From the NCBI GenBank assembly GCA_049454295.1, contig JBMTYG010000007.1, positions 1-48,834 of the forward strand: a stretch of DNA of 48,834 bases, in the 5' to 3' direction. Origin of the DNA: UBA7803 sp049454295 (GTDB lineage Bacteria > Pseudomonadota > Gammaproteobacteria > Pseudomonadales > Azotimanducaceae). The notes under the pieces were generated by a model. That model was given only the letters and a program-made list of their open reading frames with translations. It did no database searches and was not told where the DNA came from. Every line of letters begins with the position of its first letter. The stretch's first letter is position 1. Shown here piece by piece: positions 33,536 to 41,728 of the stretch. Both the position numbers and the translations under genes were made by a program.

Positions 33536-34518
33536 TGAGTGACACTCATTCGTTTCTGCATCGCAGTGCCGACGTCGGTGAGGCTCGCATCCATTGGGTG
33601 GAATGCGGCACCGGTCCAGTCGTACTGATGATCCACGGCTTTCCCGAATCCTGGTACTCATGGCGCCATCAGCTGCCCGCGCTCGCAGCCGCTGGCTACC
33701 GCGCCGTGGCGATGGACGTGCGTGGTTACGGACGCTCCTCCAAGCCGCCTGCGGTCGAGGACTATCGCATGGTGCGGCTGGTGGCCGACGTGGTCGGATT
33801 GATTCGAGTGCTTGAGAGCGACGACGTCACGCTGGTTGGTCACGACTGGGGCGCGCCCATCGCTTGGAATACAGCCCTTCTGCGCCCGGATCTGCTGCGC
33901 GGTGTGGCTGGTCTTTCAGTGCCCTACGCACCGCCCACGCGCGCCGGTCGGCCGCTCGAGCGCATGCGTGCAATGGCGGGGGACGACGAGTTCTATATCG
34001 AGTACTTCCAGACGCCCGGTCGTGCCGAGAGCGAAATCGAAGCGGATGTCAGACGCTGGCTGCTGGGTTTCTACTGGTGCGCGTCGGGCGATGTGCGCGA
34101 CGGTCCGAATATTTCCATCGTGCCGCGGGGGCGCAAGCTCGGTGACCAGTTCGTGTTTCCCGATGCCATGCCCCCATGGCTCTCCGAAGTTGATCTCGAC
34201 GTGTACGCGCGCGAATTCGAGTATTCAGGTTTCTTTGGTCCCTTGTGCCGCTACCGCAACGTGGAACGGGACTATGACGATCTCGCCGGCTTCGCCGGAC
34301 AGCCGATCACCATTCCCGCGCTCTTTATCGGCGGCGATCGTGACGGTCCGACCATCTGGGGGCAGCCCGCGATAGAACGGTTCCCAGCAACGCTACCGAA
34401 ACTGACACGGGCGGTGATCCTGCCGGGGTGCGGTCACTGGACCCAGCAGGAACGTGCCGCCGAAACCAACACACTGCTGCTCGAATTCCTCGCCGAACTG
34501 CACCCATCCCATCCATGA
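33532..34518 (+). CDS. Alpha/beta hydrolase, epoxide-hydrolase type
   Basis: A 328-residue alpha/beta hydrolase. HGFPESW (about residues 36-42) is the oxyanion HGxP motif of epoxide hydrolases, GHDWG holds the nucleophile D105, an acid is expected around GGDRDGPT, and H302 in GCGHW is the base. An Asp nucleophile with HGFPE points to soluble epoxide hydrolase rather than esterase; haloalkane or fluoroacetate dehalogenase relatives are alternatives. It overlaps DUF35 upstream and the amidohydrolase downstream by four bases each, so these genes are translated together. Confidence 0.9.
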   Translation: MMSDTHSFLHRSADVGEARIHWVECGTGPVVLMIHGFPESWYSWRHQLPALAAAGYRAVAMDVRGYGRSSKPPAVEDYRMVRLVADVVGLIRVLESDDVTLVGHDWGAPIAWNTALLRPDLLRGVAGLSVPYAPPTRAGRPLERMRAMAGDDEFYIEYFQTPGRAESEIEADVRRWLLGFYWCASGDVRDGPNISIVPRGRKLGDQFVFPDAMPPWLSEVDLDVYAREFEYSGFFGPLCRYRNVERDYDDLAGFAGQPITIPALFIGGDRDGPTIWGQPAIERFPATLPKLTRAVILPGCGHWTQQERAAETNTLLLEFLAELHPSHP

Positions 34519-35543
34519 GCAACCGCTTCGATTACCGCGGAGGCGAACACGATGTGTGGCTTGCGAGCCACGAGGAAAGCGTACTCGAACCCGATCTACC
34601 GATCATCGATGCCCATCACCACCTGTGGATTCGGGGTGATAGCCCGTATCTGCTGCGTGAGTTTGCGGCGGACCTCGGCGCCGGACACCGCGTCGTGGCA
34701 ACAGTCTTCGCCGAGTGCCACGCCATGTACCGAACAATGGGCGCACCTGAACTCAAGCCCGTCGGCGAGATGACGTTCGTCGCCGGCATCGGAGCCATGA
34801 GCGATGCCGGCGCGTTTGGCACCGCGGGCGTCTGTCGCGCAGCGGTCGGCGCCGCGGATCTGTCGCTCGGCGACGCTGTAGGTCCTGTCCTTGACGCACT
34901 GACGAACGCGGCCGACGGGCGGCTGCGTGGCATTCGCGCATCGGTCTGTTTCGATGCCGATGCATCGCTGCATCGGACGGTTCCCCATGCGGAATATCTC
35001 GGTCGGGCTGACGTGCGTCGCGGGATCGCGGAACTTGAACGTCGCGACCTGGTGCTCGACTGCTGGCTCTACCATCCGCAGCTACCCGAGCTCGCCGCCA
35101 TCGCCGACGCGTTTCCGAATTTGCGGATCGTGCTTGATCACTGCGGTACGCCGATCCTCGGCGGACGCTATCGCGGACAGACCGAGGCCGTGCATGCTGC
35201 CTGGAGCCGAGATCTGCGCGATTTGGCGCAACGTCCGAACGTGTTCGTGAAGCTCGGAGCACTGCCGGCGCGGTTCGAACGCGCCCCGGGCGCATCCCGC
35301 CGACCACCCGATTCGACCGCCGTCGCCACTGCCTGGCGTCCGTGGATCGAGCCCTGCATCGAGGCGTTCGGCGCTGCCCGATGCCTGTTTGAATCGAACT
35401 TTCCAGTGCACAAGCACTGGTTGTCGTATCCCGTACTGTGGAACGCCTTCAAACGCATCACGACACACGCCTCGCCGAGCGAAAAGATCGCGCTCTTCAG
35501 CGCGACCGCGAGCACCGTATACCGCATCGACGCGACCGCCTGA
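34515..35543 (+). CDS. Amidohydrolase_2 TIM-barrel hydrolase, lactonase-like
   Basis: A 342-residue metal-dependent hydrolase. IIDAHHHLW (about residues 31-39) is the N-terminal metal motif of the Amidohydrolase_2 group; VFAECHAMY, LDHCGTP and FESNFPV follow in the order seen in fuconolactonase/2-pyrone-dicarboxylate lactonase-like proteins (COG3618-type). A lactone is the best-supported kind of substrate, though amide or decarboxylase chemistry also occurs in the superfamily. ATG at 34515 overlaps the epoxide hydrolase stop. Confidence 0.88.
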   Translation: MSNRFDYRGGEHDVWLASHEESVLEPDLPIIDAHHHLWIRGDSPYLLREFAADLGAGHRVVATVFAECHAMYRTMGAPELKPVGEMTFVAGIGAMSDAGAFGTAGVCRAAVGAADLSLGDAVGPVLDALTNAADGRLRGIRASVCFDADASLHRTVPHAEYLGRADVRRGIAELERRDLVLDCWLYHPQLPELAAIADAFPNLRIVLDHCGTPILGGRYRGQTEAVHAAWSRDLRDLAQRPNVFVKLGALPARFERAPGASRRPPDSTAVATAWRPWIEPCIEAFGAARCLFESNFPVHKHWLSYPVLWNAFKRITTHASPSEKIALFSATASTVYRIDATA

Positions 35544-35671
35544 AACTTGGCCGGATCGAGCGCCCGCTACCACGCCCTAACCCGATTGCGATCAGGTTCC
35601 CGCACCGCTAACGTGACCCATCACAAAACATGAACCCGCCTCGCGCGGACTCTGCAGCTGGGAGGCCCCGA

Positions 35672-37009
35672 ATGAACGCCGGCTACGCATTCCACGATGA
35701 CGACGTGATTGCTCCCGAGATCTATGGCCGCATCGGGCATCCGCACGAAGCGTTCGCCTGGCTTCGTGCCAATGACCCTCTGCGTTTGGTCCACCCCGAA
35801 GGCTTTCGCCCGTTCTGGGTCGTCACCCGGCACGCCGACATTGTGGAAATAGAAAAGCAGCCCGACGTGTTCGCAAGCGAACCGCGCCCAATCCTCGGTC
35901 GCGAAGCCTCGACCCCGCAGCTGCGCGAGGAAGTGCTTGGGGAGATCTTCCGTCGGCTGCAGGATTCGCCACGGCTCTTGCAGGTGCTTGCTACGGCGGG
36001 ACAAGCCGGGCTGATCCGCTCACTCGTGCAGATGGATCCGCCGGATCATCCGAAGTACCGCGCGCTGGTACAGCCCTGGTTCAAGCCCTCGAATATCAAG
36101 CGCCTGGAAGACAGCCTGCAGACGATCATTGCGCGCATCCTCGATGACATGATGGGCGACGGCAGCGTGCGCGAGCTTGATTTTGTGCAGGATGTGGCGG
36201 TGTGGCCGCCGCTCAAGCTGATCACACAGCTGCTTGGCGTGCCGGACGAGGATGAGTGGCGTATTCTGAAGCTGACCAACGAACTCTTCGCCGGGGATGA
36301 TCCCGAGATGAAACGAGTGGGCGAAGACCCGCTCTCGATTTTCGAGACGATCAAGGACCTCTACGACTACTTCACGCGACTGACCGACGAACGCCGCGCG
36401 AATCCGACCGAAGACCTGGCTTCCTACATAGCGAATGGTCGTATCGACGGGGAATACCTGCCCTACAAAGAGCTCATCTCGTACTACACCATCGTCGCCA
36501 CAGCGGGTCATGAAACCACGCGCACGGCGATCTCCGGCGGTCTGCACGCGCTCCTGCGCAACCCCGAGCAACTCGAGCTTCTGCAGAAAAATATCCACGA
36601 CGAAGAGCTCGTGAAGCTCGCCGTCGAGGAAATGATTCGCTGGACCACCCCGGTCGCACAGTTCTCCCGGACTGCAACACGAGACTACACGCTGCGGGGC
36701 AAGCAGATCCGAGCGGGTGATACCCTTGGCCTCATGTACGCGGCTGCGAACTTCGACGAGGACATCTTTGATGCGCCGTTCGAGTTCCGCATCGATCGCA
36801 AACCGAATCGGCACCTTGCGTTCGGCACCGGCCCGCACCAGTGCCTCGGGCTACTGCTCGCTCGCCTTGAAATGCGCATCTTCTTCACCCAGTTCATCCC
36901 GCGCATCGATATGATCGAATTGACCGGTCCCGGAGAGCATCTGCGCGCAAGCTTCGTACACGGCTTCAAGCACCTGCCCATCCGTTACCGCCTGCGTTCT
37001 GCTGCCTGA
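35672..37009 (+). CDS. Cytochrome P450
   Basis: A 445-residue soluble bacterial P450. The I-helix oxygen motif is AGHETT (residues 278-283), the K-helix ExxR is EEMIR, and the haem loop FGTGPHQCLG carries the axial Cys391. There is no membrane anchor, so it needs separate ferredoxin and reductase, not seen in the window. ATG at 35672 follows GGGAGG; an earlier ATG at 35630 has none. In the 128-base gap upstream, TTGCGA (35586-35591) with 17 bases to TAACGT is a weak promoter candidate. The likely role is hydroxylating the island's substrate. Confidence 0.95.
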   Translation: MNAGYAFHDDDVIAPEIYGRIGHPHEAFAWLRANDPLRLVHPEGFRPFWVVTRHADIVEIEKQPDVFASEPRPILGREASTPQLREEVLGEIFRRLQDSPRLLQVLATAGQAGLIRSLVQMDPPDHPKYRALVQPWFKPSNIKRLEDSLQTIIARILDDMMGDGSVRELDFVQDVAVWPPLKLITQLLGVPDEDEWRILKLTNELFAGDDPEMKRVGEDPLSIFETIKDLYDYFTRLTDERRANPTEDLASYIANGRIDGEYLPYKELISYYTIVATAGHETTRTAISGGLHALLRNPEQLELLQKNIHDEELVKLAVEEMIRWTTPVAQFSRTATRDYTLRGKQIRAGDTLGLMYAAANFDEDIFDAPFEFRIDRKPNRHLAFGTGPHQCLGLLLARLEMRIFFTQFIPRIDMIELTGPGEHLRASFVHGFKHLPIRYRLRSAA

Positions 37010-37017
37010 TCGCGCGC

Positions 37018-38064
37018 ATGCATCCCTCACTGAAACCGCTCGGGGATAGCATCGTCGCCTACTTGGCCGGTCGCTGGTCGCTGCCCGTGTCGCTGGTCAC
37101 GCTTGAACAAATCCCTGGCGGCGCGTCGCGAGAAACTTATCGGGTTCGCGTTTCCGCCGGCGGCGAAACACGCGGGCTGATCGTGCGTCGCGATCCCAAG
37201 ACAAGCCTTATCGATACCGAGCGAGCGCTGGAATATCAGACCTATGAGGCCGTGCACGCAGCGGGGTATCCCGTGCCAAAGCCGTTGTTTCTCGAGGAAG
37301 ATCCACGCTTTCTCGACCGACCCTTTTCGATCATCGCCGACATCCCGGGCTGCGAGACACAACTCACTTGGGTACGCGCCGATGTTGCAGAGACACGTCG
37401 CGCGCGTCTGGGTGAAAACCTGTGGACACTCCTTGGACGACTCGCTGCGCTCGATATCGGCGCGCTTGGCGTCACGCGCTTTATGCCCAAGCCAGAACAT
37501 GCCGCCGCACGTGAGCTTGACTACTGGGCGCGGGTGATTGACACCGACGCGCAACATCCGCAGCCCGTGGCGATGGCGACGATCCGCTGGCTGCGCGCGC
37601 ACCTGCCGCCGCCCAGCCCGCGCCTGGCGCTCGTGCATGGCGACTACCGGACCGGGAATTTTCTCTATACGCCCGATGACTGCGTCATCCACGGGGTGCT
37701 CGACTGGGAAATGGCGCACATTGGAGATCCGCTCGAGGATCTCGCCTGGTCACTCGATCCACTCTGGTGCTGGCCCGAGCGGGAGCGCGCGGGTGGTCTT
37801 ATATCGCGCGAAGCCGCCATCGGATTCTGGGAGCGCGGCAGCGGCATGCGCGTGGACCGTACCGTGTTTCGCTGGTGGCAGGTGTTTGCTTCGCTCAAGG
37901 CGCTCGCCATCTGGATTTCCTCGACCGAAGACTTTCTCAACGGTGAATCCAAGGAACCCATATTGGCGATGGCGGGCTGGATCATGACCGACCGGCAGAA
38001 CCGTATCCTCGTGGATCGTTTGCATCCCTCGGTTCGAAATATCTATACGGAGCCGCTGATATGA
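37018..38064 (+). CDS. APH/ACAD10-11-type phosphotransferase (LvaA-like)
   Basis: A 348-residue kinase-fold protein of the phosphotransferase family. The catalytic HGDYRTGN (H207, D209, N214) and metal-binding DWE (D229, E231) followed by GDPLEDLAW are the pattern of ACAD10/11 N-terminal domains and of LvaA. Characterised relatives phosphorylate the hydroxyl of 4-hydroxyacyl-CoAs rather than antibiotics. It starts eight bases after the P450 and overlaps the small downstream gene by four bases, as LvaA is paired with LvaB. No acyl-CoA dehydrogenase is present here, unlike many such clusters. Confidence 0.9.
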   Translation: MHPSLKPLGDSIVAYLAGRWSLPVSLVTLEQIPGGASRETYRVRVSAGGETRGLIVRRDPKTSLIDTERALEYQTYEAVHAAGYPVPKPLFLEEDPRFLDRPFSIIADIPGCETQLTWVRADVAETRRARLGENLWTLLGRLAALDIGALGVTRFMPKPEHAAARELDYWARVIDTDAQHPQPVAMATIRWLRAHLPPPSPRLALVHGDYRTGNFLYTPDDCVIHGVLDWEMAHIGDPLEDLAWSLDPLWCWPERERAGGLISREAAIGFWERGSGMRVDRTVFRWWQVFASLKALAIWISSTEDFLNGESKEPILAMAGWIMTDRQNRILVDRLHPSVRNIYTEPLI

Positions 38065-38495
38065 TCCCGAAGCCGGCGCAAGCGTTGACCGATCTCGCGA
38101 AGAAGCTGGCCATCGGCATTGCCCCCGAAACGGCATCCGCGTATGCGCAGGCAAATACCGGCATGATCAGCGCGCTGATGGTGGCGCTCGCGGAGGACAG
38201 CGAACGCGCGGCTGCCAACCGGCTGGACGACATCAGCGATATGCAGGCCCTGTTCAGAGAGGCCGCGAAGACGTATCCAGACGCGCCTGGCAGCGCTGCC
38301 CGAGCTGCGTTCTGCGCCAGCGCTCCGCGCGGCTTCCGTATTTCCGAGCTCGATGCGTTCCATGCCGAGGGTCTGCTCGCCCTGATCGATCTGCACACCT
38401 GGTCCGAGACCCACGCATCAAAGCTCGAGGAGCAGATCTGGGATTTTCTGCGCACGCATACGGAACGCAACCGGTTCGAGGTTACCGCGCTATGA
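38061..38495 (+). CDS. Small helical protein, possible kinase partner
   Basis: A 144-residue, mostly helical protein with no signal peptide, membrane segment or motif I recognise. It is alanine-rich in the N-terminal half and has charged helices at the C terminus (LEEQIWDFLRTHTERNRF). Its ATG overlaps the kinase stop (ATGA), so they are coupled. Small proteins in this position behind LvaA-like kinases (LvaB, DUF6285) are needed for kinase activity in Pseudomonas; the same job is proposed here on context and size only. Confidence 0.75.
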   Translation: MIPKPAQALTDLAKKLAIGIAPETASAYAQANTGMISALMVALAEDSERAAANRLDDISDMQALFREAAKTYPDAPGSAARAAFCASAPRGFRISELDAFHAEGLLALIDLHTWSETHASKLEEQIWDFLRTHTERNRFEVTAL

Positions 38496-38523
38496 GTGCG
38501 GGCTTCGAGCGCCGCACTCAAGG

Positions 38524-38552
38524 TTGTGCGACCGAGCGACCACGACTACAAT
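38524..38552 (+). promoter_or_regulatory. Promoter of tRNA-Lys
   Basis: TTGTGC (38524-38529), a 17-base spacer and TACAAT (38547-38552) stand 15 bases before the tRNA, followed by the GC-rich discriminator typical of stable RNA promoters. Confidence 0.7.
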
Positions 38553-38567
38553 TCGCGCTCTTTTTTC

Positions 38568-38644
38568 GGGTCGTTAGCTCAGCTGGTTAGAGCACCTGGC
38601 TTTTAACCAGGGTGTCCTGGGTTCGAGCCCCAGACGACCCACCA
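38568..38644 (+). tRNA. tRNA-Lys (anticodon TTT)
   Basis: A 77-base tRNA with encoded CCA. Acceptor arm GGGTCGT/ACGACCC, D arm GCTC...GAGC, anticodon stem CCTGG/CCAGG with loop CTTTTAA (anticodon TTT), T arm CTGGG-TTCGAGC-CCCAG, discriminator A. It separates the catabolic island from the convergent queC operon. No clear terminator follows. Confidence 0.98.
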
Positions 38645-38727
38645 TATTCTCGCCTTGAGCCGCTCCGGCGCCGCCCTTCGCGTCCCGTGCATACCTGAGC
38701 CATGTTGACCGCGCCTTTGCGACACGA

Positions 38728-39399
38728 TCACCGCTGGTAGCGCGTGGGGTCTGTCATTCCTGCCGCCTCAAACCCTGCACGGCGTAGACGACAACTATCA
38801 CAGCGTCCGCAGGCCCTACCTTCGTCGTCCGCCTGATAACAAGATACCGTACGGGCGTAATCAACGCCCAGGCTGACACCCTGGCGCACGATCTCAGCCT
38901 TGGTCATGTGCAGTAGCGGCGCATGAATTCGAATTCGATCACCCTCTACACCCGCTCGAGTGGCCACATTGGCAAGGGCTTCGAACGCCGCCACAAACTC
39001 AGGGCGGCAATCGGGGTAACCCGAGTAATCGAGCGCGTTAACACCGATGAAGATGTCTCGCGCCGACAGCACTTCTGCCCAGGCAAGTGCCAGAGAAAGA
39101 AACACCGTGTTCCGCGCCGGCACGTAGGTGATAGGAATACCCTCCGTGGGAGCCTCCGGCACCGCCAGTGAGAGATCGGTCAACGCCGATCCGCCGAACG
39201 CGGACAAATCGATGGAGAGTACCCGGTGAACCACCGCACCCAGCTCGCGTGCGACTCCCGCCGCTGCCTCAAGCTCGGCAGCGTGACGCTGCCCGTAGTC
39301 GAACGACAGTGCGTAACAGGTATAGCCCTGCTGCCGCGCGAGAGCGAGCACCGTCGCCGAATCCAGCCCGCCGGACACCAGGACGACCGCCCGCATCAT
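38728..39399 (-). CDS. queC: 7-cyano-7-deazaguanine synthase
   Basis: QueC converts 7-carboxy-7-deazaguanine to preQ0, on the way to queuosine in tRNA. The ATP pyrophosphatase loop SGGLDSATVL is at residues 9-18 and the C-terminal zinc cysteines are CYQADDEGRACGRCDSC. YVPARNTVFLSLALAWAE is also typical. The 223-residue length is normal. It starts with ATGATG overlapping the queE stop and is the last gene of the minus-strand operon. Confidence 0.97.
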   Translation of the reverse strand: MMRAVVLVSGGLDSATVLALARQQGYTCYALSFDYGQRHAAELEAAAGVARELGAVVHRVLSIDLSAFGGSALTDLSLAVPEAPTEGIPITYVPARNTVFLSLALAWAEVLSARDIFIGVNALDYSGYPDCRPEFVAAFEALANVATRAGVEGDRIRIHAPLLHMTKAEIVRQGVSLGVDYARTVSCYQADDEGRACGRCDSCRLRRAGFEAAGMTDPTRYQR

Positions 39400-40058
39400 C
39401 GGCCAGGCTCATCGCCCCAGAGGAGCTTGTGCAGCTGCAGTTGAAAACGCACGGGTAAACGATCCGCGACGATCCAGTCCGCCAAGTCGCGCGGCGCGAG
39501 CCCAGGCATCACGGGGGAGAACAGGATTTCATCACAGCGGCCAGGCAGCTCGTGCTCGCACAGCATCTCTTTCGCCCATTCGTAATCGCCCCGATCAGTC
39601 AGGACAAATTTGATCTGATCGCGCGGGCCGCAGTGGGCAAAATTCTCCCAGCGGTTTCGCTTGACCTCGCCTGAACCTGGGGTCTTCACATCAATAATTT
39701 TCGCAACGCGCGGGTCGACCACGCTCACATCAAGCGCACCGCTGGTCTCGAGCGATACCGCGAAGCCCGCGTCGCACAGGCGCTCGAGCAGCAGCGCCGC
39801 GGCGGGCTGGGCAAGCGGCTCGCCGCCCGTCACCGTCACGTGCCGCACGGCGTACGCGCGCACCTGATCGATGATCTCCGAGATTCCAAGCAGACTACCG
39901 CCACTGAACGCATAAGCAGAGTCACAGTAACCGCAGCGCAGCGGACACCCGGTGAGCCGCACAAACGCGGTTGGTAAGCCGGCGTAAGTGGTTTCGCCTT
40001 GCAGGGAGAGGAAGATCTCGGTAATGCGCAGGCGGGGTTCGACGGCAATTCCCGTCAC
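39396..40058 (-). CDS. queE: 7-carboxy-7-deazaguanine synthase
   Basis: QueE is a radical SAM enzyme making 7-carboxy-7-deazaguanine. The cluster-binding C-x3-C-x2-C is seen in TGCPLRCGYCDS (about residues 32-43), preceded by the family's EIFLSLQGE. The VTVTGGEPL segment is the SAM-binding GGE motif. Start is GTG, overlapping the cpoB stop by four bases. It is coupled to queC; queD and queF are not in the window. Confidence 0.96.
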   Translation of the reverse strand: MTGIAVEPRLRITEIFLSLQGETTYAGLPTAFVRLTGCPLRCGYCDSAYAFSGGSLLGISEIIDQVRAYAVRHVTVTGGEPLAQPAAALLLERLCDAGFAVSLETSGALDVSVVDPRVAKIIDVKTPGSGEVKRNRWENFAHCGPRDQIKFVLTDRGDYEWAKEMLCEHELPGRCDEILFSPVMPGLAPRDLADWIVADRLPVRFQLQLHKLLWGDEPGR

Positions 40059-41059
40059 TGCAACTCCGCCAGATAGGTCTGCGCCAGCGCCGCAGCAGGC
40101 GCACTCGGAAACTGGCTGATGGTGCGATTCAAGTATTCCCGGGCACGGCTCGGATCACCGATGCGGTGGTAGACCACGCCGAGCTTGTACAGCGCATCAG
40201 GCATCTTTTGACTGTCGGGATACAGGTTTACCACCTGCATGAACGACTGACGCGCCGGCTCAAACGCGTTTTGCGCCAAATGCAGTTCTCCCAGCCAATA
40301 GAACGCATTGGCCGTGTACCCACTATTGGGATAGTCCCGTACGAAACGATCAAAGGCGGCCGTCGCCTCTGGGAATTTACGCGCACGCATAAGCTCAAAC
40401 GCAGCACCGTAGGCATCTCGATCGGGACCGGCGCCTTCCTGCGGTACCGCGCCCGCTTGGGGCGCAGGCGCCATCTGACCTTGACCCCCACCGGCCCCTG
40501 CCTGAACGCCCGCCGGCGGCTGCCCGCCAACGCCGGGCTGACCCATGGTCGGCGTCGGTGCCACAGGCGCTTGCCCAGCATTCGGGTTCACGGGCGCCGC
40601 AGCTAAGCCGCCCCCTCGTAATGCCACGATACGTCCGTCGAGATCGCGATACTGCGCTTGCTGGTCACTCGCCAGACGATTGACCTGATGCGTGAGTTCT
40701 TCGACCAGTCCACGCAGTTCGGAGACTTCCTGCTGGAGCGCCTGTACCTGCATGAATAGTTCTGAGCTGCCGCCCGCTGGCGTCGCACCATACGGGGTTG
40801 ACTGCGCGACGGCGGTCGGCGGTGCCGTTCCGTACGGCGACCCCGTCGGCGCCGCCGCGCCATAGGGAGACGCCGTGGGCGCCTGATAGACCTGCGAGGA
40901 TGACGCCACCCGTACCGACTCTTCGACGGGTGCAGCGCCCTGAACAGCGCCACTCGCCAATGTGCCCCCCGCCACCAGCAGGGAGAAGAACACCGCGCGG
41001 GCGTCTTTTTGCCCTTTGCAACGGATTATCGACGACCGCTTTCCGAAGGTTCGGTTCAT
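40055..41059 (-). CDS. cpoB: CpoB, Tol-Pal-associated periplasmic TPR protein
   Basis: CpoB (YbgF) links peptidoglycan synthesis to Tol-driven outer-membrane constriction. The 334-residue protein has a signal peptide (about residues 17-42), a proline/glycine-rich stretch with three S/TPYG repeats (about 60-95), a short coiled coil (VQALQQEVSELRGLVEELTHQV, about 103-124), a second Pro/Gly/Ala/Gln-rich linker and C-terminal TPRs beginning DAYGAAFELMRARKF. ATG at 41059 is chosen because the signal starts there; the frame is open further upstream. The low-complexity linkers make it longer than the E. coli protein (263 aa). Confidence 0.92.
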   Translation of the reverse strand: MNRTFGKRSSIIRCKGQKDARAVFFSLLVAGGTLASGAVQGAAPVEESVRVASSSQVYQAPTASPYGAAAPTGSPYGTAPPTAVAQSTPYGATPAGGSSELFMQVQALQQEVSELRGLVEELTHQVNRLASDQQAQYRDLDGRIVALRGGGLAAAPVNPNAGQAPVAPTPTMGQPGVGGQPPAGVQAGAGGGQGQMAPAPQAGAVPQEGAGPDRDAYGAAFELMRARKFPEATAAFDRFVRDYPNSGYTANAFYWLGELHLAQNAFEPARQSFMQVVNLYPDSQKMPDALYKLGVVYHRIGDPSRAREYLNRTISQFPSAPAAALAQTYLAELQ

Positions 41060-41096
41060 GCCCAGTTCCCGCTGTTGCGCCAAGGCGCTCACGGCA

Positions 41097-41633
41097 TCAG
41101 CGGTAGATGAGCACGGCGCGACGATTGCGCGACCACGCCGCTTCCGAGTGACCAGGATCATCCGGGCGCTCCTCGCCGTAGCTCACCGATTCGATCTGCG
41201 TGGAAGAGACCCCCGCCGCGGTCAGAAAGCTGCGAATGGCATTGGCACGCCGTTCACCCAGCGCGAGGTTGTACTCCCGGCTGCCGCGCTCGTCCGCGTG
41301 GCCTTCAACCACGATCGCGCGATCGGGGTTGTTGCGCAGGATCTCGCCGTGCATCTCGAGCGCCGTCAGGTCGCTCTGCGACAGCTGCGACTGGTCGTAG
41401 TCGAAGTAGAACACGCGCGCGAGCGGCTGATTGGTGCCGGGCATGAACGGATTACCGTCCGCATCAAAACCATAGCTCTGCGCGCCCGAGCCACTGGATG
41501 GCGCGGTCTGACCCTCGTACGGGGCGACACCGCCCGACGCCGGCTCGGCCTTCGAGCCCTTGCTCGAGCAGCCCGCGAGAACCAGACCCGCCAGTGCCAC
41601 CATCGCCGCGCCACGCAACCAGTGCTTCGTCAT
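41097..41633 (-). CDS. pal: Pal, peptidoglycan-associated lipoprotein
   Basis: Pal tethers the outer membrane to peptidoglycan and is moved by TolB and TolA during division. The lipobox is LVLAGC with Cys22 and Ser at +2, predicting outer-membrane sorting. The OmpA-like domain includes VVEGHADERGSREYNLALGERRA, with the peptidoglycan-contacting Asp and Arg. Length 178 aa is typical. It sits between tolB and cpoB as usual. Confidence 0.97.
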   Translation of the reverse strand: MTKHWLRGAAMVALAGLVLAGCSSKGSKAEPASGGVAPYEGQTAPSSGSGAQSYGFDADGNPFMPGTNQPLARVFYFDYDQSQLSQSDLTALEMHGEILRNNPDRAIVVEGHADERGSREYNLALGERRANAIRSFLTAAGVSSTQIESVSYGEERPDDPGHSEAAWSRNRRAVLIYR

Positions 41634-41728
41634 TTTGCTCGAATCTCCTCGAATGCTTACCGTGCTAGGGATTGTTTACTGCGGTCGCTGCCGATCGCGC
41701 GTTCGACGCAAGCTGACTGCGCGCCGCA

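Noticed and set aside
37018..38064. Aminoglycoside resistance phosphotransferase
   Set aside because: It has the kinase HGD and DWE motifs, but the surrounding sequence and operon match the ACAD10/LvaA type; nothing points to antibiotic resistance.
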